Shown: positions 44,120-55,342, counted from the stretch's first letter. The stretch: 64,000 nt of DNA from Maritimibacter alkaliphilus HTCC2654 (GCF_000152805.1 NZ_CH902578.1:2503074-2567073), one strand, 5' to 3'. Notes: generated from the sequence alone by a model not told the origin. A program made the numbers and translations.

Positions 44120-44204
44120 TCACAAGCCATTGACGGGGCCCGAAATGGTCGATTCCGGGCCCGCATCATACTGATGCCTATGAATTGGGATCAGGCGGGC
44201 GAGA

Positions 44205-46904
44205 TCAGACCTTGCCGTGGCAATGCTTGAACTTCTTGCCCGACCCACAGGGGCACTGTTCGTTTCGGCCCGGATTGCCCCAGGTCGAGGGGTCGTTCTC
44301 GTCGAATCCGTCGCGCGGCGTGCCCGGTTCGGATGGGCCGGAAGCTTCGGCAGCTTTGGCTTGGGCCGCTAGCGCGTCCTGCTGCTGCTTCAACTGGTCC
44401 ATCATCGCCTTTTGTTCGTCCTCGGTCATGGGACGAACCTGTCCGATCTTCTGGCTGACTTCGGCGCGCAGGCTGTCGAGCATCGACTCGAACAATTGGA
44501 AGCTTTCGGTCTTGTACTCGTTCAGCGGATCACGCTGGGCGTAGCCACGGAACCCGATGACCGAACGCAGATGTTCGAGCGTCAGAAGGTGCTCGCGCCA
44601 CTTCCCGTCGATGGTCTGAAGCAGGATCTGCTTTTCGATGTTGCGCATCGTGTCCTGGCCGAAAGCTTCGGCCTTTTCCGACATCTGCTTGTCGCTGGCC
44701 TCATAGAGCTTTTCGCGCACCGTATCGTCGTCGGCACCTTCCTCGGCCGCCCATTCCATGACGGGCACGTCGAGGTTCAGGGTTTCCAGGATAGCGGCAT
44801 AAAGACCTTGGGTATTCCACTGATCCGCATAGGACTTGGGCGGCATGTATTCCAGAATCAGGTCGTCGATGACCTGATGCCGCATGTCCTGAACCACGTC
44901 CGAAAGATCCTCGGATTCCATGATGTCGCGGCGCTGGTTGAAGATCACCTTGCGCTGGTCGTTCATCACGTCGTCGAACTTGAGAAGCTGTTTGCGGATG
45001 TCGAAGTTGCGACCTTCGACCTTGGCCTGCGCGCGTTCCAGCGACTTGTTCACCCACGGGTGAACGATGGCCTCGCCCTCTTTCATGCCAAGGCCCGAAA
45101 GCACCTTGTCGAGCCGTTCGGACCCGAAAATCCGCATCAGATCGTCTTCCAGCGACAGGAAAAACGACGACCGGCCCGGATCACCCTGGCGGCCCGAACG
45201 ACCGCGAAGCTGGTTGTCGATGCGGCGGCTTTCATGCCGCTCGGTGGCGAGCACGAAAAGGCCGCCCGCCTCGAGCACCTTGGCTTTCTCTTCGGCGACT
45301 TCCGCATCCATCTGCTTGCGCAGCGTTTCGGGATCGGCGTCGGGCGTTTCGTCGAGGGCCTGAAGCACCTTCATCTCGACGTTCCCGCCCAGCTGGATGT
45401 CCGTGCCGCGGCCCGCCATGTTCGTCGCGATGGTGACCGCCCCGAGACGCCCGGCTTCCGCGATAATCTGCGCTTCCTGCTCGTGCTGGCGTGCGTTTAG
45501 CACGTTGTGCGTGATGTTTTCCTTGGTCAGAAGCTGGCTCAGGGCTTCGGACTTCTCGATCGAGGTCGTGCCGACAAGAACCGGCTGTCCCTTGGCATTG
45601 GCCTTTTTGATCTCGTCGACGATGGCCCCGTATTTTTCGGCCGTCGTGCGATAGACGGCGTCATGCTCATCCTCGCGCGCGATGGGCTTGTTCGTCGGCA
45701 CTTCGACCACCCCCAGCCCGTAGATTTCCATGAATTCGTCTTCTTCGGTCAGCGCCGTGCCGGTCATCCCGGCGAGCTTTTCGTAAAGACGGAAGTAGTT
45801 TTGGAACGTGACCGACGCCATGGTGACGTTCTCGGGCTGGATCGGCACGCCTTCCTTCGCCTCGATGGCCTGATGCAGGCCCTCGGACAGACGGCGACCG
45901 GCCATCATGCGGCCGGTGAATTCGTCGATCAACACGACTTCATCGCCACGAACGATGTAGTCCTTGTCCTTCGTGAACATCTTGTGGGCGCGCAGGCCCT
46001 GGTTCACGTGGTGGACGATCGTGGTCGATTCCGGGTCGTAAAGCGTCTGTTCCTCCGGCAACACGCCGATCTGGTGCAGGCGGTTTTCGAGGAAATCGTT
46101 GCCCTCGTCCGTAAACGTGGCCGAGCGCGCCTTTTCGTCGAGGACGAAGTGCTCTTCGGTCAGTTCCGGGATGATCCTGTCGATGGCCACGTAAAGCTCC
46201 GACTTGTCATCGGACGGGCCGGAAATAATAAGCGGTGTGCGCGCCTCGTCGATCAGGATCGAGTCGACTTCGTCCACGATGGCGAAGTGATGGGGGCGCT
46301 GGTTCATGTCTTCGATCCGCGACTTCATGTTGTCGCGCAGGTAGTCGAAGCCAAGCTCGTTGTTGGTGGCATAGGTGATGTCGGCGGCATAGGCGCCTTT
46401 CTTCTCACCGTCCGGCTGCTGCGGATAGACGACGCCGGTCGTCATCCCGAGCGCGGCATACACCTTGCCCATCCAGTCCGCGTCGCGTTTGGCGAGGTAA
46501 TCGTTCACTGTCACGATATGCACGCCCTTGCCGGTGAGCGCGTTCAGATAGGCGGGGAAGGTCGCGACCAGCGTCTTGCCTTCGCCCGTCTTCATCTCGG
46601 CGATGTTGCCTTCGTGAAGGAAGATGCCGCCCATGAGCTGCACGTCGAAGGCGCGTAGGCCCAGCGCACGGCGCGCGGCCTCGCGGCAGTTGGCGAAGGC
46701 TTCGGGCAGGAGATCGTCGAGTTTCTCACCCTTTTCCAGCCGCGCCTTCAATTCCGCCGTCTTGTCGATCAGTCCCTGATCCGTGAGTTTTTCGAACTCC
46801 GGTTCCAGCGCGTTGATCTTTTCGATGGTCGGTCGGGTTGCCTTGATCTTGCGGTCATTGGGCGTGCCAAAAACCTTTTTGGCGATGGTTCCGAAACCCA
46901 GCAT
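44205..46904 (-). CDS. secA: Preprotein translocase ATPase SecA
   Basis: An 899-residue SecA, the motor that drives unfolded proteins through SecYEG. Walker A MKTGEGKT is near residue 105, the DEAD-type [15 protein letters not shown] near 210, and the second nucleotide domain includes [17 protein letters not shown] and [11 protein letters not shown]. The C-terminal SEC-C zinc motif [14 protein letters not shown], which binds SecB or phospholipid, is complete. ATG 46904 follows CGGAGAG and begins [13 protein letters not shown] as in relatives. It is divergent from the parvulin gene. Confidence 0.98.
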   Translation of the reverse strand: MLGFGTIAKKVFGTPNDRKIKATRPTIEKINALEPEFEKLTDQGLIDKTAELKARLEKGEKLDDLLPEAFANCREAARRALGLRAFDVQLMGGIFLHEGNIAEMKTGEGKTLVATFPAYLNALTGKGVHIVTVNDYLAKRDADWMGKVYAALGMTTGVVYPQQPDGEKKGAYAADITYATNNELGFDYLRDNMKSRIEDMNQRPHHFAIVDEVDSILIDEARTPLIISGPSDDKSELYVAIDRIIPELTEEHFVLDEKARSATFTDEGNDFLENRLHQIGVLPEEQTLYDPESTTIVHHVNQGLRAHKMFTKDKDYIVRGDEVVLIDEFTGRMMAGRRLSEGLHQAIEAKEGVPIQPENVTMASVTFQNYFRLYEKLAGMTGTALTEEDEFMEIYGLGVVEVPTNKPIAREDEHDAVYRTTAEKYGAIVDEIKKANAKGQPVLVGTTSIEKSEALSQLLTKENITHNVLNARQHEQEAQIIAEAGRLGAVTIATNMAGRGTDIQLGGNVEMKVLQALDETPDADPETLRKQMDAEVAEEKAKVLEAGGLFVLATERHESRRIDNQLRGRSGRQGDPGRSSFFLSLEDDLMRIFGSERLDKVLSGLGMKEGEAIVHPWVNKSLERAQAKVEGRNFDIRKQLLKFDDVMNDQRKVIFNQRRDIMESEDLSDVVQDMRHQVIDDLILEYMPPKSYADQWNTQGLYAAILETLNLDVPVMEWAAEEGADDDTVREKLYEASDKQMSEKAEAFGQDTMRNIEKQILLQTIDGKWREHLLTLEHLRSVIGFRGYAQRDPLNEYKTESFQLFESMLDSLRAEVSQKIGQVRPMTEDEQKAMMDQLKQQQDALAAQAKAAEASGPSEPGTPRDGFDENDPSTWGNPGRNEQCPCGSGKKFKHCHGKV

Positions 46905-47010
46905 GTGCTCTCCGCTCGATGAGCTCTGACATTCTCGTGATTGCGCGGGGTGCTTGCCCGTGTCCGCGCGCCCCCATATCAAGGGCGTGAAGTCGGCCCC
47001 CCAAGGACCA

Positions 47011-47040
47011 TTGCGATGTAAGGGTGGGGGCCGGGATAGT
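47011..47040 (+). promoter_or_regulatory. Candidate promoter of parvulin-argJ-mutT
   Basis: TTGCGA (47011-47016) and GATAGT (47035-47040) are separated by 18 bases, about 40 bases before the parvulin start. It is in the 177-base gap between divergent secA and the parvulin gene. The -10 match is modest. Confidence 0.4.
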
Positions 47041-47081
47041 CAACGATGCCGGGGCTTCCGGCACGACCATGAGGAGGTTTC

Positions 47082-47984
47082 ATGACCCATACGTCCACCC
47101 GCGCGTCGCTTTTCGCGGCCACGCTGCTTTCGGTTTCGCTGGCTCTGCCCAGCTGGGCCCAGGATGCGGCCCCCGAAGCCGAGGCCGAAACGGATGCCGC
47201 GCCGGCGATGGAAGTGACGGTCGACACCGTACTGGCCACCGTGAACGGCGAAGAGATTACGCTTGGTCACGTCGTGGCAGCCAAAGAGCAGCTTCCGCAG
47301 CAATATCAGCAACTTCCGAACGACGTTCTGCTGCCGGGTCTGATCGACCAGTTGATCCAGCAGACGGTTCTGAGCCAGGCGATCGACGAGGTCGGCGCCG
47401 GTGTCGAGGTCCGTTTGGAGAACGAGCGTCGCACGCTCGTCGCCGCCGAAAAGATCGACGACGTCATCACCGAGGCCGTGGATGAAGACGCCATTCAGGC
47501 GGCCTATGACGCACAGTATGCCGATGCCGAACCCACGACCGAGTGGAACGCGTCGCATATCCTTGTCGAGACCGAAGCGGAAGCTGCGGATCTCGTCGAG
47601 CAGGCCAAGGCGGAAGATGCCGACTTCGCCGCGCTCGCCAAAGAATTTTCGACCGGTCCCTCCGGCCCGAACGGCGGTGAGCTTGGCTGGTTCTCGGCCG
47701 GCATGATGGTCGAACCCTTCGAAACGGCCGTGGCCGACATGGCCGCCGGCGATATTTCGGACCCGGTCCAGACGCAGTTCGGCTGGCACGTCATCAAGCT
47801 GAACGAGACCCGCGAAAAGGGTGCCCCGCCGCTTGAAGAGGTTCGTGAGGACATCATCGGTCAGCTCCAGACTTCCGCCGTGGAAGAGGCGCTCAACGCG
47901 CTGATGGACGGCGCGACCATCGAACGGACCGACGTGACGACGCTTGATCCCGCCGTCCTGTCGGATATGTCGATCTTCGAGTGA
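47082..47984 (+). CDS. Exported parvulin-type peptidyl-prolyl isomerase
   Basis: A 300-residue PpiC/SurA-type foldase. The signal peptide ends SWA at about residue 26, followed by an Ala/Glu-rich linker, an N-terminal helical chaperone region (about 55-140), and the parvulin domain (about 150-245) with ASHILVETEAEA, GELGWFSAGMMVEPFE and FGWHVIKL. It would help fold outer-membrane and periplasmic proteins. The ATG follows GAGGAGG. It shares its neighbourhood with secA on one side and argJ on the other, an order I associate with Rhodobacteraceae. Confidence 0.94.
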   Translation: MTHTSTRASLFAATLLSVSLALPSWAQDAAPEAEAETDAAPAMEVTVDTVLATVNGEEITLGHVVAAKEQLPQQYQQLPNDVLLPGLIDQLIQQTVLSQAIDEVGAGVEVRLENERRTLVAAEKIDDVITEAVDEDAIQAAYDAQYADAEPTTEWNASHILVETEAEAADLVEQAKAEDADFAALAKEFSTGPSGPNGGELGWFSAGMMVEPFETAVADMAAGDISDPVQTQFGWHVIKLNETREKGAPPLEEVREDIIGQLQTSAVEEALNALMDGATIERTDVTTLDPAVLSDMSIFE

Positions 47985-48005
47985 TCGACGCGGGAGGGGA
48001 CAGTC

Positions 48006-49310
48006 GTGGGCAAAAAGAAGAAGATCAAGAAGCTCAAGGGTAAGGTGAAATCGCTCGAGGCGGCGCTCGCCTCGGCGAAGAACCACAAGCATGCGGTCGC
48101 ACCGCTTGCCCCCAAAGACGGCTTTCCCAAATTGCCGAAGATCGGCGGCGTTCGTTTCGCCGCCGTTCAGGCCGGGGTCCGCTACGCCGGGCGTTACGAC
48201 GTCATGATGGCGCTGTGTGACCCGGGCACGACGATTGCGGGCGTCTTCACCCGGTCTTCCACGCGTTCGGCCAATGTGCTGGACTGTCAGGCCAAGCTTG
48301 GCTCGGACCCGTCCGGCGGCGCGGCGATCATCGTGAACTCCGGCAACTCCAATGCCTTCACCGGATCGTCGGGCGAGAATGCGGTAGCCGAGATTTCCAA
48401 GACCGTGGCCGATGTCACGGGGGTCGCCGAAAACAGGGTCTATACCGCCTCGACAGGCGTCATCGGTGAACGTCTGCCCTTTGATCGGATCACGGCGAAG
48501 ATCGGAGATCTGAACGACGCGCTCGACGAAAGTGGCATCGAATTCGCCGCTCGCGCGATCATGACCACCGACACGTTCCCGAAGGGTTCAATGGCCGAGG
48601 TCGAAATCGGCGGTCGGACGGTCAGGATCGCGGGCATCGCCAAAGGCTCCGGCATGATCGCGCCGGACATGGCCACGATGCTGGTCTACATCTTCACGGA
48701 TGCGAAGGTGGAGCAGAAGGTTCTGCAAGCCTATCTCTCTGGCCTGATCGACGAGACCTTCAATTCGATCACCGTGGACAGCGACACCTCGACGTCTGAC
48801 ACCCTGATCCTTGCCGCCACCGGCGCCAGCGGTGTCGAAGTGACCCCCAAGGACGAAGCGTTCCAAACGGGCCTTCGGTCGGTGATGATGGACCTCGCCC
48901 ATCAGGTGATCCGCGACGGGGAAGGGGCCACCAAGTTCGTCGAAATCCATGTGAGCGGGGCCAAGTCCAAGGCCGACGCGCGCACCCATGCCATGTCCAT
49001 CGCGAATTCCCCGCTGGTCAAGACGGCCATCGCCGGGGAAGACCCGAACTGGGGCCGGATCGTCGCCGCGATCGGCAAGTCGGGCGCCGCCGCCGACCGC
49101 GACAAACTTTCGATTTCATTCGGGGACATCCTTGTCGCCGAAAAAGGCTGGGTTTCGCCGGAGTACCGGGAAGAGCAGGGCGCCAACTACATGCTGGGCG
49201 AAGAGATCGTCATCAACGTGGATCTCGGCCTCGGCAAGGGCGAGGCCACGGTCTGGACCTGTGACCTGACCCACGCCTACATCCAGATCAACGCGGACTA
49301 CCGAAGCTGA
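48006..49310 (+). CDS. argJ: Glutamate N-acetyltransferase ArgJ, bifunctional type
   Basis: A 434-residue ArgJ that transfers acetyl from N-acetylornithine to glutamate in the cyclic arginine pathway. The precursor is self-cleaved before Thr224 in MIAPDMATML, giving alpha and beta chains; that site is intact. The start is GTG at 48006 with GGGAGGGG six bases upstream. It yields an unusual Lys-rich, coiled-coil-like N-terminal extension of about 30 residues (KKKKIKKLKGKVKSLEAAL) before the normal beginning VAPLAPKDGFPKLP. The stop overlaps the mutT start by 1 base. Confidence 0.95.
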   Translation: MGKKKKIKKLKGKVKSLEAALASAKNHKHAVAPLAPKDGFPKLPKIGGVRFAAVQAGVRYAGRYDVMMALCDPGTTIAGVFTRSSTRSANVLDCQAKLGSDPSGGAAIIVNSGNSNAFTGSSGENAVAEISKTVADVTGVAENRVYTASTGVIGERLPFDRITAKIGDLNDALDESGIEFAARAIMTTDTFPKGSMAEVEIGGRTVRIAGIAKGSGMIAPDMATMLVYIFTDAKVEQKVLQAYLSGLIDETFNSITVDSDTSTSDTLILAATGASGVEVTPKDEAFQTGLRSVMMDLAHQVIRDGEGATKFVEIHVSGAKSKADARTHAMSIANSPLVKTAIAGEDPNWGRIVAAIGKSGAAADRDKLSISFGDILVAEKGWVSPEYREEQGANYMLGEEIVINVDLGLGKGEATVWTCDLTHAYIQINADYRS

Positions 49311-49708
49311 TGAAAACGGTTCTCGTGTCTGCCGTCGCGCTCGTCGACCGTGACGGGCGCGTGCTTCTGGCCCAGCGCCCCGAGGGCAAGTCGATGGCCG
49401 GGCTATGGGAATTTCCCGGCGGCAAAGTCGAAGACGGCGAAACGCCCGAGGCCGCGCTGATCCGCGAACTTCATGAAGAACTCGGCATCGACACCTGGCA
49501 ATCCTGCCTCGCGCCGCTGACCTTCGCATCGCACAGCTATGACACCTTCCACCTTCTGATGCCCGTCTTCGTCTGCCGGAAGTGGGAGGGGACGCCGCAA
49601 CCGAACGAGGGCCAGACCCTCAAATGGGTGCGCGTGCGCGACATGCGTGACTATCCCATGCCCCCCGCCGACATCCCGCTCGTCGCGATGATGCGGGATA
49701 TGCTCTGA
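49310..49708 (+). CDS. mutT: MutT-type Nudix pyrophosphohydrolase
   Basis: A 132-residue Nudix enzyme. The full box GGKVEDGETPEAALIRELHE then ELGI (residues 37-60) is present with all metal-binding glutamates, and WEFPGG precedes it as in 8-oxo-dGTP hydrolases. It removes oxidised nucleotides from the precursor pool and so prevents A:T to C:G changes. It is translationally coupled to argJ by a 1-base stop/start overlap, a common order in alphaproteobacteria. Confidence 0.93.
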   Translation: MKTVLVSAVALVDRDGRVLLAQRPEGKSMAGLWEFPGGKVEDGETPEAALIRELHEELGIDTWQSCLAPLTFASHSYDTFHLLMPVFVCRKWEGTPQPNEGQTLKWVRVRDMRDYPMPPADIPLVAMMRDML

Positions 49709-49733
49709 CCCTTCTCTGTTTCAGGAAACCTTC

Positions 49734-49798
49734 GGGGGTGGCCGGAGGGGGCCCGAGGGCCCCATTCGGCTGGGGGGTTTGGGGGGACTGGTCCCCCC
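49734..49798. repeat. G-rich structured intergenic element
   Basis: A 65-base stretch with G-runs of five to six, GGGGCCC/GGGCCCC arms near 49748-49763 enclosed by GCCG/CGGC, and a second inverted repeat GGGGGGAC/GTCCCCCC (49781-49788, 49791-49798). Similar G-rich double hairpins recur between genes in Rhodobacteraceae genomes. It could end the argJ-mutT message or form a quadruplex. Confidence 0.5.
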
Positions 49799-49834
49799 AA
49801 GCACCGCCGCGGGGGCGCTAGCCCGCGCAAAGAA

Positions 49835-49861
49835 AAAGGGCGGCCCGATGAGCCGCCCTTT
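49835..49861 (-). terminator. Terminator of the rimP-nusA-infB operon
   Basis: A perfect 10-bp stem (AAAGGGCGGC at 49835-49844, complement at 49852-49861, 7-base loop) followed on the minus strand by TTTTTCTTTG lies 21 bases after the infB stop. The A-run before the stem makes it partly bidirectional, so it may also stop transcription coming from mutT. Confidence 0.85.
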
Positions 49862-49882
49862 CTATTCCAATAGGTTCGCAGA

Positions 49883-52381
49883 TCAGGAGAGCGTGCGCTC
49901 GACCTCTTCGCGTTCGAAGATCTCGATGACGTCGCCCTTGCGAATGTCGTCGTAGTTCTCGAATGCCATACCGCATTCCTGACCCGAGATGACTTCCGAC
50001 ACCTCGTCCTTGAAACGCTTGAGCGTCTTGAGCGTGCCTTCGTGGATCACAACGTTGTCGCGCAGCAGGCGGACACCTGCGGAGCGCCGTGCCACGCCTT
50101 CGGTGACGAGACACCCGGCCACGTTGCCGACACCGGAGACGCGGAACGTCTCCTTGATCTCGGCGTAACCGGTGAACTTCTCGCGCACTTCTGCGGACAG
50201 CAGGCCCGAGGCCGCCGCTTTCACGTCGTCCACAAGGTCGTAGATCACGCTGTAGTAGCGGATTTCCACGCCCTTCTGGTTGGCCGAATTCCGGGCCGGC
50301 GCGTTCGCACGGACGTTGAAGCCGATGACCGGGCAACCGGACGCTTCGGCAAGACCCACGTCGGTTTCGGTGATCGCGCCGACGCCGTAGTGGATCACGC
50401 GCACGCGCACTTCGTCGTTGCCAATCTTCTCCATCGCCTGAACGATGGCTTCGGCCGACCCCTGCACGTCCGCTTTCACGACGATGGGCAGTTCGGCGAC
50501 GTTCTCGTCCGCCTTGGCCTTGGCCATCATCTGTTCCAGTGTGGTCGCCGCACCGGCGGCTGCGCGTTTGTCCTTGGCGGCGTTCGCGCGGTATTCCGCG
50601 ATCTCGCGCGCCTGCGCTTCGGTATCGACCACGTTCAGAACGTCGCCTGCTTCCGGCGTGCCGTTCAGGCCGAGCACCTCGACGGGCACCGACGGTCCGG
50701 CTTCCTTGACGCGTTCACCGCGATCGTTCTCCATCGCGCGGACCTTGCCCCACTGCTCGCCGACGACGAAGATGTCGCCTTGGCGCAGCGTGCCGTTCTG
50801 GACGAGCACGGTGGCGACCGGGCCACGGCCCACGTCGAGCTGCGCTTCGATCACGGCACCCTGGGCGGACCGGTTCGGGTTCGCCTTGAGTTCGAGGATT
50901 TCCGACTGGAGCGCGATGGCTTCGAGCAGTTCGTCCAGACCCTGACCCGTGTGGGCCGACACTTCCACGTCCTGCACGTCGCCCGAGAGTTTCTCGACGA
51001 TGACTTCGTGCTGAAGCAGGTCGGTGCGCACCTTGTCCACGTTCGCGGCGGGCAGATCGACCTTGTTGATCGCGACGATCATCGGGACACCGGCCGCCTT
51101 GGCGTGGTTGATGGCTTCGATGGTCTGCGGCATCACCGCGTCGTCGGCAGCCACCACGAGGACGACGATATCCGTCACCTGCGCGCCACGGGCCCGCATC
51201 GAGGTAAAGGCCGCGTGACCCGGCGTGTCGAGGAACGACAGAACCGTGCCGCTATCGGTCGTGACCTGATAGGCACCGATGTGCTGGGTAATGCCGCCGG
51301 CTTCGCCCGCGACGACCTTGGCGTTGCGGATCGCGTCGAGAAGCGAGGTCTTGCCGTGGTCGACGTGGCCCATGATCGTGATGACCGGCGGGCGGTTCTC
51401 AAGATCTTCGGCCTTGTCTTCGGTCGTGGTGATGACATCCTCGACGTCCGAGTCCGACACGCGCACGATCCGGTGACCGAATTCTTCGATGATGAGTTCG
51501 GCCGTGTCCTGATCGATGGTCTGGTTCTGCGTGACCATCATGCCCATCTGCATGAGCGATTTCACGACATCGGCGACGCGTTCGGCCATGCGGTTGGCAA
51601 GTTCCTGCACCACGATGGCCTCGGGCACCTGCACGTCGCGCACGACCTTTTCGCGCGGCTCGGCGTTACCCATCGCCTTCTGGCGCATGCGTTCCTGCTT
51701 GCGGCGCATCGCGGCGACCGAGCGTTGACGCCCGCCTTCGCCCCCGGTGAGCGCCTGGTTCACCGTCAGCTTGCCGGACCGGCGGCTGTCGTCACGACCG
51801 CCCTTGCCACGGTTCGACCGATCGTCGGCCGGCTGCGGCGCACGTTCGCGTTCGGTCTTGCGCGGGCCGGTCTTGGCGCCACGGGCCTCGGCGGCCTGAG
51901 CGGCGGCCGGGTCAGGGTCGGCGGCCGGGGCCGGCTTGTTCTTGGCCGCTTCTTTTTCCTTGCGGCGACGCTCGTCTTCCTCGGCTTTCTTGGCCGCGGC
52001 TTCGGCGCGTTCCTGTTCTTCGCGGGCCTTGTCCTCGGCTTCCTGCCGACGACGCTCGCGCTCTTCCTCGCGGGCCTTCTCTTCTTCTTCGCGCCGCTTC
52101 GCTTCTTCGGCCTCGTTGGCCTTGGCTGCGGCAAGCGCCTTCATCCGGCGCTCGAGTTCGGCGTCGGAGATACCTGCGGGGCGCTTGGACGGGTCCGTCG
52201 CGGGGGAGCCATTGCCGCCGCCCGCACCGCCACCCGCACCGGGTTTGGGCACGACGACGCGCTTGCGCTTCGTCTCCACCACCACGTTCTTCGTGCGCCC
52301 ATGGCTGAAGGATTGCTTGACGGAACCCGACCGGGGTCCACCTCGCAGGCCAAGGGGCTTCTTGCCGTCCGTATCGCTCAT
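49883..52381 (-). CDS. infB: Translation initiation factor IF-2
   Basis: An 832-residue IF-2. A long, charged N-terminal region (about 55-215, Glu/Arg/Ala-rich coiled coil) is followed by the IF2_N segment and the GTPase domain with G1 [13 protein letters not shown]3 DTPGHAAF and G4 NKVD, then domains II-IV that bind fMet-tRNA. It places initiator tRNA on the ribosome. The start overlaps the stop of the upstream YlxR/L7Ae gene by 4 bases (ATGA). Confidence 0.98.
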   Translation of the reverse strand: MSDTDGKKPLGLRGGPRSGSVKQSFSHGRTKNVVVETKRKRVVVPKPGAGGGAGGGNGSPATDPSKRPAGISDAELERRMKALAAAKANEAEEAKRREEEEKAREEERERRRQEAEDKAREEQERAEAAAKKAEEDERRRKEKEAAKNKPAPAADPDPAAAQAAEARGAKTGPRKTERERAPQPADDRSNRGKGGRDDSRRSGKLTVNQALTGGEGGRQRSVAAMRRKQERMRQKAMGNAEPREKVVRDVQVPEAIVVQELANRMAERVADVVKSLMQMGMMVTQNQTIDQDTAELIIEEFGHRIVRVSDSDVEDVITTTEDKAEDLENRPPVITIMGHVDHGKTSLLDAIRNAKVVAGEAGGITQHIGAYQVTTDSGTVLSFLDTPGHAAFTSMRARGAQVTDIVVLVVAADDAVMPQTIEAINHAKAAGVPMIVAINKVDLPAANVDKVRTDLLQHEVIVEKLSGDVQDVEVSAHTGQGLDELLEAIALQSEILELKANPNRSAQGAVIEAQLDVGRGPVATVLVQNGTLRQGDIFVVGEQWGKVRAMENDRGERVKEAGPSVPVEVLGLNGTPEAGDVLNVVDTEAQAREIAEYRANAAKDKRAAAGAATTLEQMMAKAKADENVAELPIVVKADVQGSAEAIVQAMEKIGNDEVRVRVIHYGVGAITETDVGLAEASGCPVIGFNVRANAPARNSANQKGVEIRYYSVIYDLVDDVKAAASGLLSAEVREKFTGYAEIKETFRVSGVGNVAGCLVTEGVARRSAGVRLLRDNVVIHEGTLKTLKRFKDEVSEVISGQECGMAFENYDDIRKGDVIEIFEREEVERTLS

Positions 52382-53016
52382 CTGGTCGTCTTACCTTTCC
52401 GGCGGGCGGTCCCACCGTCGTTCATATCGCGCATGCCCGAAAGCTTCGCGGCTTCGTCTACAACACGTTTCGTGAGTCCGCCACCCGCGAGTGCGGCATG
52501 TATCACATGTTCCCGCCCGAATGCCAAACCCAATTCATCTTGGGTCAAACAGGTGATCAGGGTGCCTTTGCCACGGGGTGGGCGGAGCTTGGATTTCCCG
52601 CGATCAGAGCCGTCGGAGGCCTGCAAAAGCACCTCAGCCTGATCCTTGGCGAGCCAGTCTTTGACCTTTTCAAAGCCGGCAATTGCCTCGCTCGCCTTTC
52701 GAGCAAGAGAGATAAGGTGGATCACGCGTTCTGCAAGACCCGCCTCGACTTTTGCGAACAGATCCTCAGGGACCGTCACCTGTTGTTTCGCGGCGCGGGC
52801 GAAGGCGCCCTTCTTCGCGGCAAGGGCAAACGCCTTGGGCGAGGGCGTGATCCAGAACCCCCGGCCGGGCAGTTTACCCAGCAGGTCGGGATAGACCGCG
52901 CCATCGGGTCCGACGACGAACCGGATCATCAGCGAGGTGTCCTTCACCTCGCCGGTTCCGATGCACCGCCGTTCGGGTTCCCCCGTCCGGTCTTTTTCAC
53001 GGCCGCCGCGCGTCAC
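52378..53016 (-). CDS. YlxR/L7Ae-type RNA-binding protein
   Basis: A 212-residue protein combining a YlxR (DUF448) domain (about 10-95, [19 protein letters not shown] and [13 protein letters not shown]) with an L7Ae/L30e-like domain (about 100-185, [18 protein letters not shown]). This fusion between nusA and infB is usual in alphaproteobacteria; YlxR-like proteins bind RNA and affect RNase P and transcription. The start is GTG at 53016, 23 bases after the nusA stop. It couples to infB through an ATGA overlap. Confidence 0.93.
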   Translation of the reverse strand: MTRGGREKDRTGEPERRCIGTGEVKDTSLMIRFVVGPDGAVYPDLLGKLPGRGFWITPSPKAFALAAKKGAFARAAKQQVTVPEDLFAKVEAGLAERVIHLISLARKASEAIAGFEKVKDWLAKDQAEVLLQASDGSDRGKSKLRPPRGKGTLITCLTQDELGLAFGREHVIHAALAGGGLTKRVVDEAAKLSGMRDMNDGGTARRKGKTTR

Positions 53017-53039
53017 GCGCTAACCCCCGAGGCCTGGGA

Positions 53040-54659
53040 TCAGGCCCCGGCCTCCTCGGTGGCTTCGCCGTCTTCCTCGGTCTCTTCTTCCGAGACGAGA
53101 TCGGCGGGGTCGACCCAGCCAAGCTGGATGCGGGCGGTCATGATCATGTTTTGGGCTTCCTCGAGGCCCACATCGAAGGGTTCGAGAACCCCGTCATCCT
53201 TGCTGCGTTCGCCGTCGACGGTCGTCCAGCCACCGGCCAGTTCCCAGTCGGCACAGGTCGCGAAGTCTTCCAGCGTAAAGACGCCGTCCTTGGCCAGAGC
53301 CTCGATCATCTGCGGGGTGAGACCCTCGAAACCGATCAGGCTGTCCTGAACGCCCAGCGCCTTGGCGTTTTCCAGCGCCTTGCGGTTCTGTTCGTCAAGG
53401 AAGTCACGGGCGCGGGCCTGAAGCTCGTTCGCCGTATCTTCGTCCACACCATCGATGACGAGGAGTTCGTCCACCTCGACGTAAGCCACCTCTTCCAGAT
53501 TAGTGAAGCCCTCGGACACGAGAAGCTGGGCGAAGAATTCGTCCAGATCGAGCGTGTCCATGAACAGCTTGGTGCGCTCGGCGAATTCCGCCTGACGACG
53601 CGCGCTTTCTTCTTCTTCGGTCAGAATGTCGATGTCGAGCCCGGTCAACTGGCTGGCCAGACGCACGTTCTGACCGCGGCGGCCGATGGCCAGCGACAGC
53701 TGATCGTCGGGCACGACCACTTCGATCCGCTCGGCGTCTTCGTCCAGAACGACCTTGGCGACCTCGGCAGGCTGAAGCGCGTTCACGAGGAAGGTCGGCA
53801 TATCCTCGTTCCATGGGATGATGTCGATCTTTTCGCCCTGAAGCTCGTTCACCACGGCCTGAACGCGGCTGCCGCGCATACCGACACAGGCACCGACCGG
53901 GTCGATGGAGTTGTCATAGGACACGACACCGATCTTGGCGCGCGAACCCGGATCACGGGCCACGGCCTTGATCTCGATGATGCCGTCGTAGATTTCCGGC
54001 ACTTCCATCTTGAAGAGTTCGGCCATGAATTCCGGCGCGGTCCGGCTGAGGAAGATCTGCGGCCCACGTGTCTCACGCCGCACGTCTTTCACATAGCAGC
54101 GGATACGGTCGTTCGGGCGATAGCTTTCGCGGCCGATCTTTTCGTTGCGGCGCAGGATCGCTTCGCCAGCGCCCACATCGACGATGACGTTCCCGTATTC
54201 CTCGCGCTTGACGACGCCGTTGATGATGGTGCCGGCACGATCCTTGAATTCTTCGTACTGACGATCCCGCTCGGCTTCGCGAACCTTTTGCAGGATGACC
54301 TGCTTGGCCGATTGCGCGGCGATCCGGCCCAGTTCCACGGGAGGCACTTCGTCGACGATGGTGTCACCGACAACGGGGTTGTCGAGGTACTGCTTGGCCT
54401 GTTCCACGGTCAGCTCGGCCTGATAGTTCTCGAGCTCTTCATCCTCGACCACGGTGCGGACGCGGGTGAAGGTGGCACGGCCCGTCTTGCGGTCGATCGA
54501 CACGCGAATGTCCATCTCGGCGCCGTAACGCGACTTGGCGGCACGGGCGAGGCTTTCCTCCATCGCTTCGATGACGAGCGACGGGTCGATCATCTTCTCG
54601 CGCGCGACCGCTTCGGCGGTCTGGAGCAGTTCGAGCTGGTTGGCAGAGGTAATGGCCAT
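53040..54659 (-). CDS. nusA: Transcription termination/antitermination factor NusA
   Basis: A 539-residue NusA. It has an N-terminal RNA-polymerase-binding domain (1-130), an S1 domain (about 135-200, [21 protein letters not shown]), two KH domains (about 210-345, [12 protein letters not shown] and [12 protein letters not shown]) and two C-terminal acidic helix-hairpin repeats as in alphaproteobacteria. It controls pausing, intrinsic termination and antitermination, and in other bacteria it represses its own operon. It starts 2 bases after the rimP stop. Confidence 0.98.
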   Translation of the reverse strand: MAITSANQLELLQTAEAVAREKMIDPSLVIEAMEESLARAAKSRYGAEMDIRVSIDRKTGRATFTRVRTVVEDEELENYQAELTVEQAKQYLDNPVVGDTIVDEVPPVELGRIAAQSAKQVILQKVREAERDRQYEEFKDRAGTIINGVVKREEYGNVIVDVGAGEAILRRNEKIGRESYRPNDRIRCYVKDVRRETRGPQIFLSRTAPEFMAELFKMEVPEIYDGIIEIKAVARDPGSRAKIGVVSYDNSIDPVGACVGMRGSRVQAVVNELQGEKIDIIPWNEDMPTFLVNALQPAEVAKVVLDEDAERIEVVVPDDQLSLAIGRRGQNVRLASQLTGLDIDILTEEEESARRQAEFAERTKLFMDTLDLDEFFAQLLVSEGFTNLEEVAYVEVDELLVIDGVDEDTANELQARARDFLDEQNRKALENAKALGVQDSLIGFEGLTPQMIEALAKDGVFTLEDFATCADWELAGGWTTVDGERSKDDGVLEPFDVGLEEAQNMIMTARIQLGWVDPADLVSEEETEEDGEATEEAGA

Positions 54660-54661
54660 TC

Positions 54662-55246
54662 TTATTCCTCCTCGGACCCTTCGTCCGTTTCGATGTCATC
54701 GTATTGGCTTTCGTCGATGATGCCGGCGTCCTTGCGCTGTTTCAGCATCTCGGCAATGAGTTCGTCGGTCAGAACCAGTTTCGCATCCGCGAGCAGATCG
54801 AAGGTCAGGCCGATGGTCACCGGCTCGCCCTTGTCCTCGATCTCGATCAGGATCTCACCGTCTTCGGTGCCTTGAAGCGTGCCCTTGAACCGCTTGCGCC
54901 CTTCGATCAACTCGCTGGTCTCGACCTTGGCGATCCAACCGTCCCAGGTGTCGAAATCCTTGTAACGGGTCAGCGGTCGGTCGATGCCGGGCGAAGAAAC
55001 CTCGAGGTTGTATTCCCCCTCGATCGGGTCCTCGACATCCAGCGTCGCGCCCAATGCGGTGTTGATCGCCGACAGATCGTCGACCTCGATCCCGCCTTCG
55101 GGTTTGTCGGCCATGATCTGAAGCGTCTGGGTGTTGCCGCCCTGAAGCCGCAGGCGCACAAGCTCGTATCCCATATCCTCGATCACCGGGCGCACGATAT
55201 CGGCGAGCCGGCGGTCGATGGCAGTTCTGGCGACGAGATCGGTCAT
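54662..55246 (-). CDS. rimP: Ribosome maturation factor RimP
   Basis: A 194-residue RimP required for assembly of the 30S subunit. The N-terminal domain (about 10-90) contains [19 protein letters not shown] and the [10 protein letters not shown] segment joins it to the SH3-like C-terminal domain (about 105-175). An acidic tail ends the chain. It is the first gene of the nusA-infB operon, preceded by a leader that carries an intrinsic terminator, so its expression is probably attenuated. Confidence 0.96.
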   Translation of the reverse strand: MTDLVARTAIDRRLADIVRPVIEDMGYELVRLRLQGGNTQTLQIMADKPEGGIEVDDLSAINTALGATLDVEDPIEGEYNLEVSSPGIDRPLTRYKDFDTWDGWIAKVETSELIEGRKRFKGTLQGTEDGEILIEIEDKGEPVTIGLTFDLLADAKLVLTDELIAEMLKQRKDAGIIDESQYDDIETDEGSEEE

Positions 55247-55263
55247 GTGGTCCTTTCAGGCAC

Positions 55264-55286
55264 AAAAAAACGGGCCAGCGGCCCGT
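55264..55286 (-). terminator. Leader terminator (attenuator) before rimP
   Basis: On the minus strand ACGGGCC-GCT-GGCCCGT is followed by an uninterrupted T7, an excellent intrinsic terminator. It lies only 18 bases before the rimP ATG and downstream of the operon promoter, so it must be read through for rimP, nusA and infB to be made. An upstream GC-rich imperfect hairpin (about 55295-55330) could take part in switching. Confidence 0.75.
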
Positions 55287-55342
55287 CGGTGTGTTCCGGT
55301 GGAGCGTCGGGTTTGGACCCCAGCGCCTCCGCTGTTGACGCG

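Noticed and set aside
43536-44123. 195-codon open frame overlapping the unknown membrane protein and the gap before secA
   Set aside because: The C-terminal part is an out-of-frame reading of the unknown gene, and the N-terminal part is not in the frame that resembles an acyltransferase.
50042-52642. 866-codon open frame antisense to infB
   Set aside because: His/Arg/Val-rich low-complexity product without domains; infB on the other strand has all GTPase motifs.
53151-54875. 574-codon open frame antisense to nusA and rimP
   Set aside because: No recognisable domain, no ribosome site; nusA and rimP are certain.
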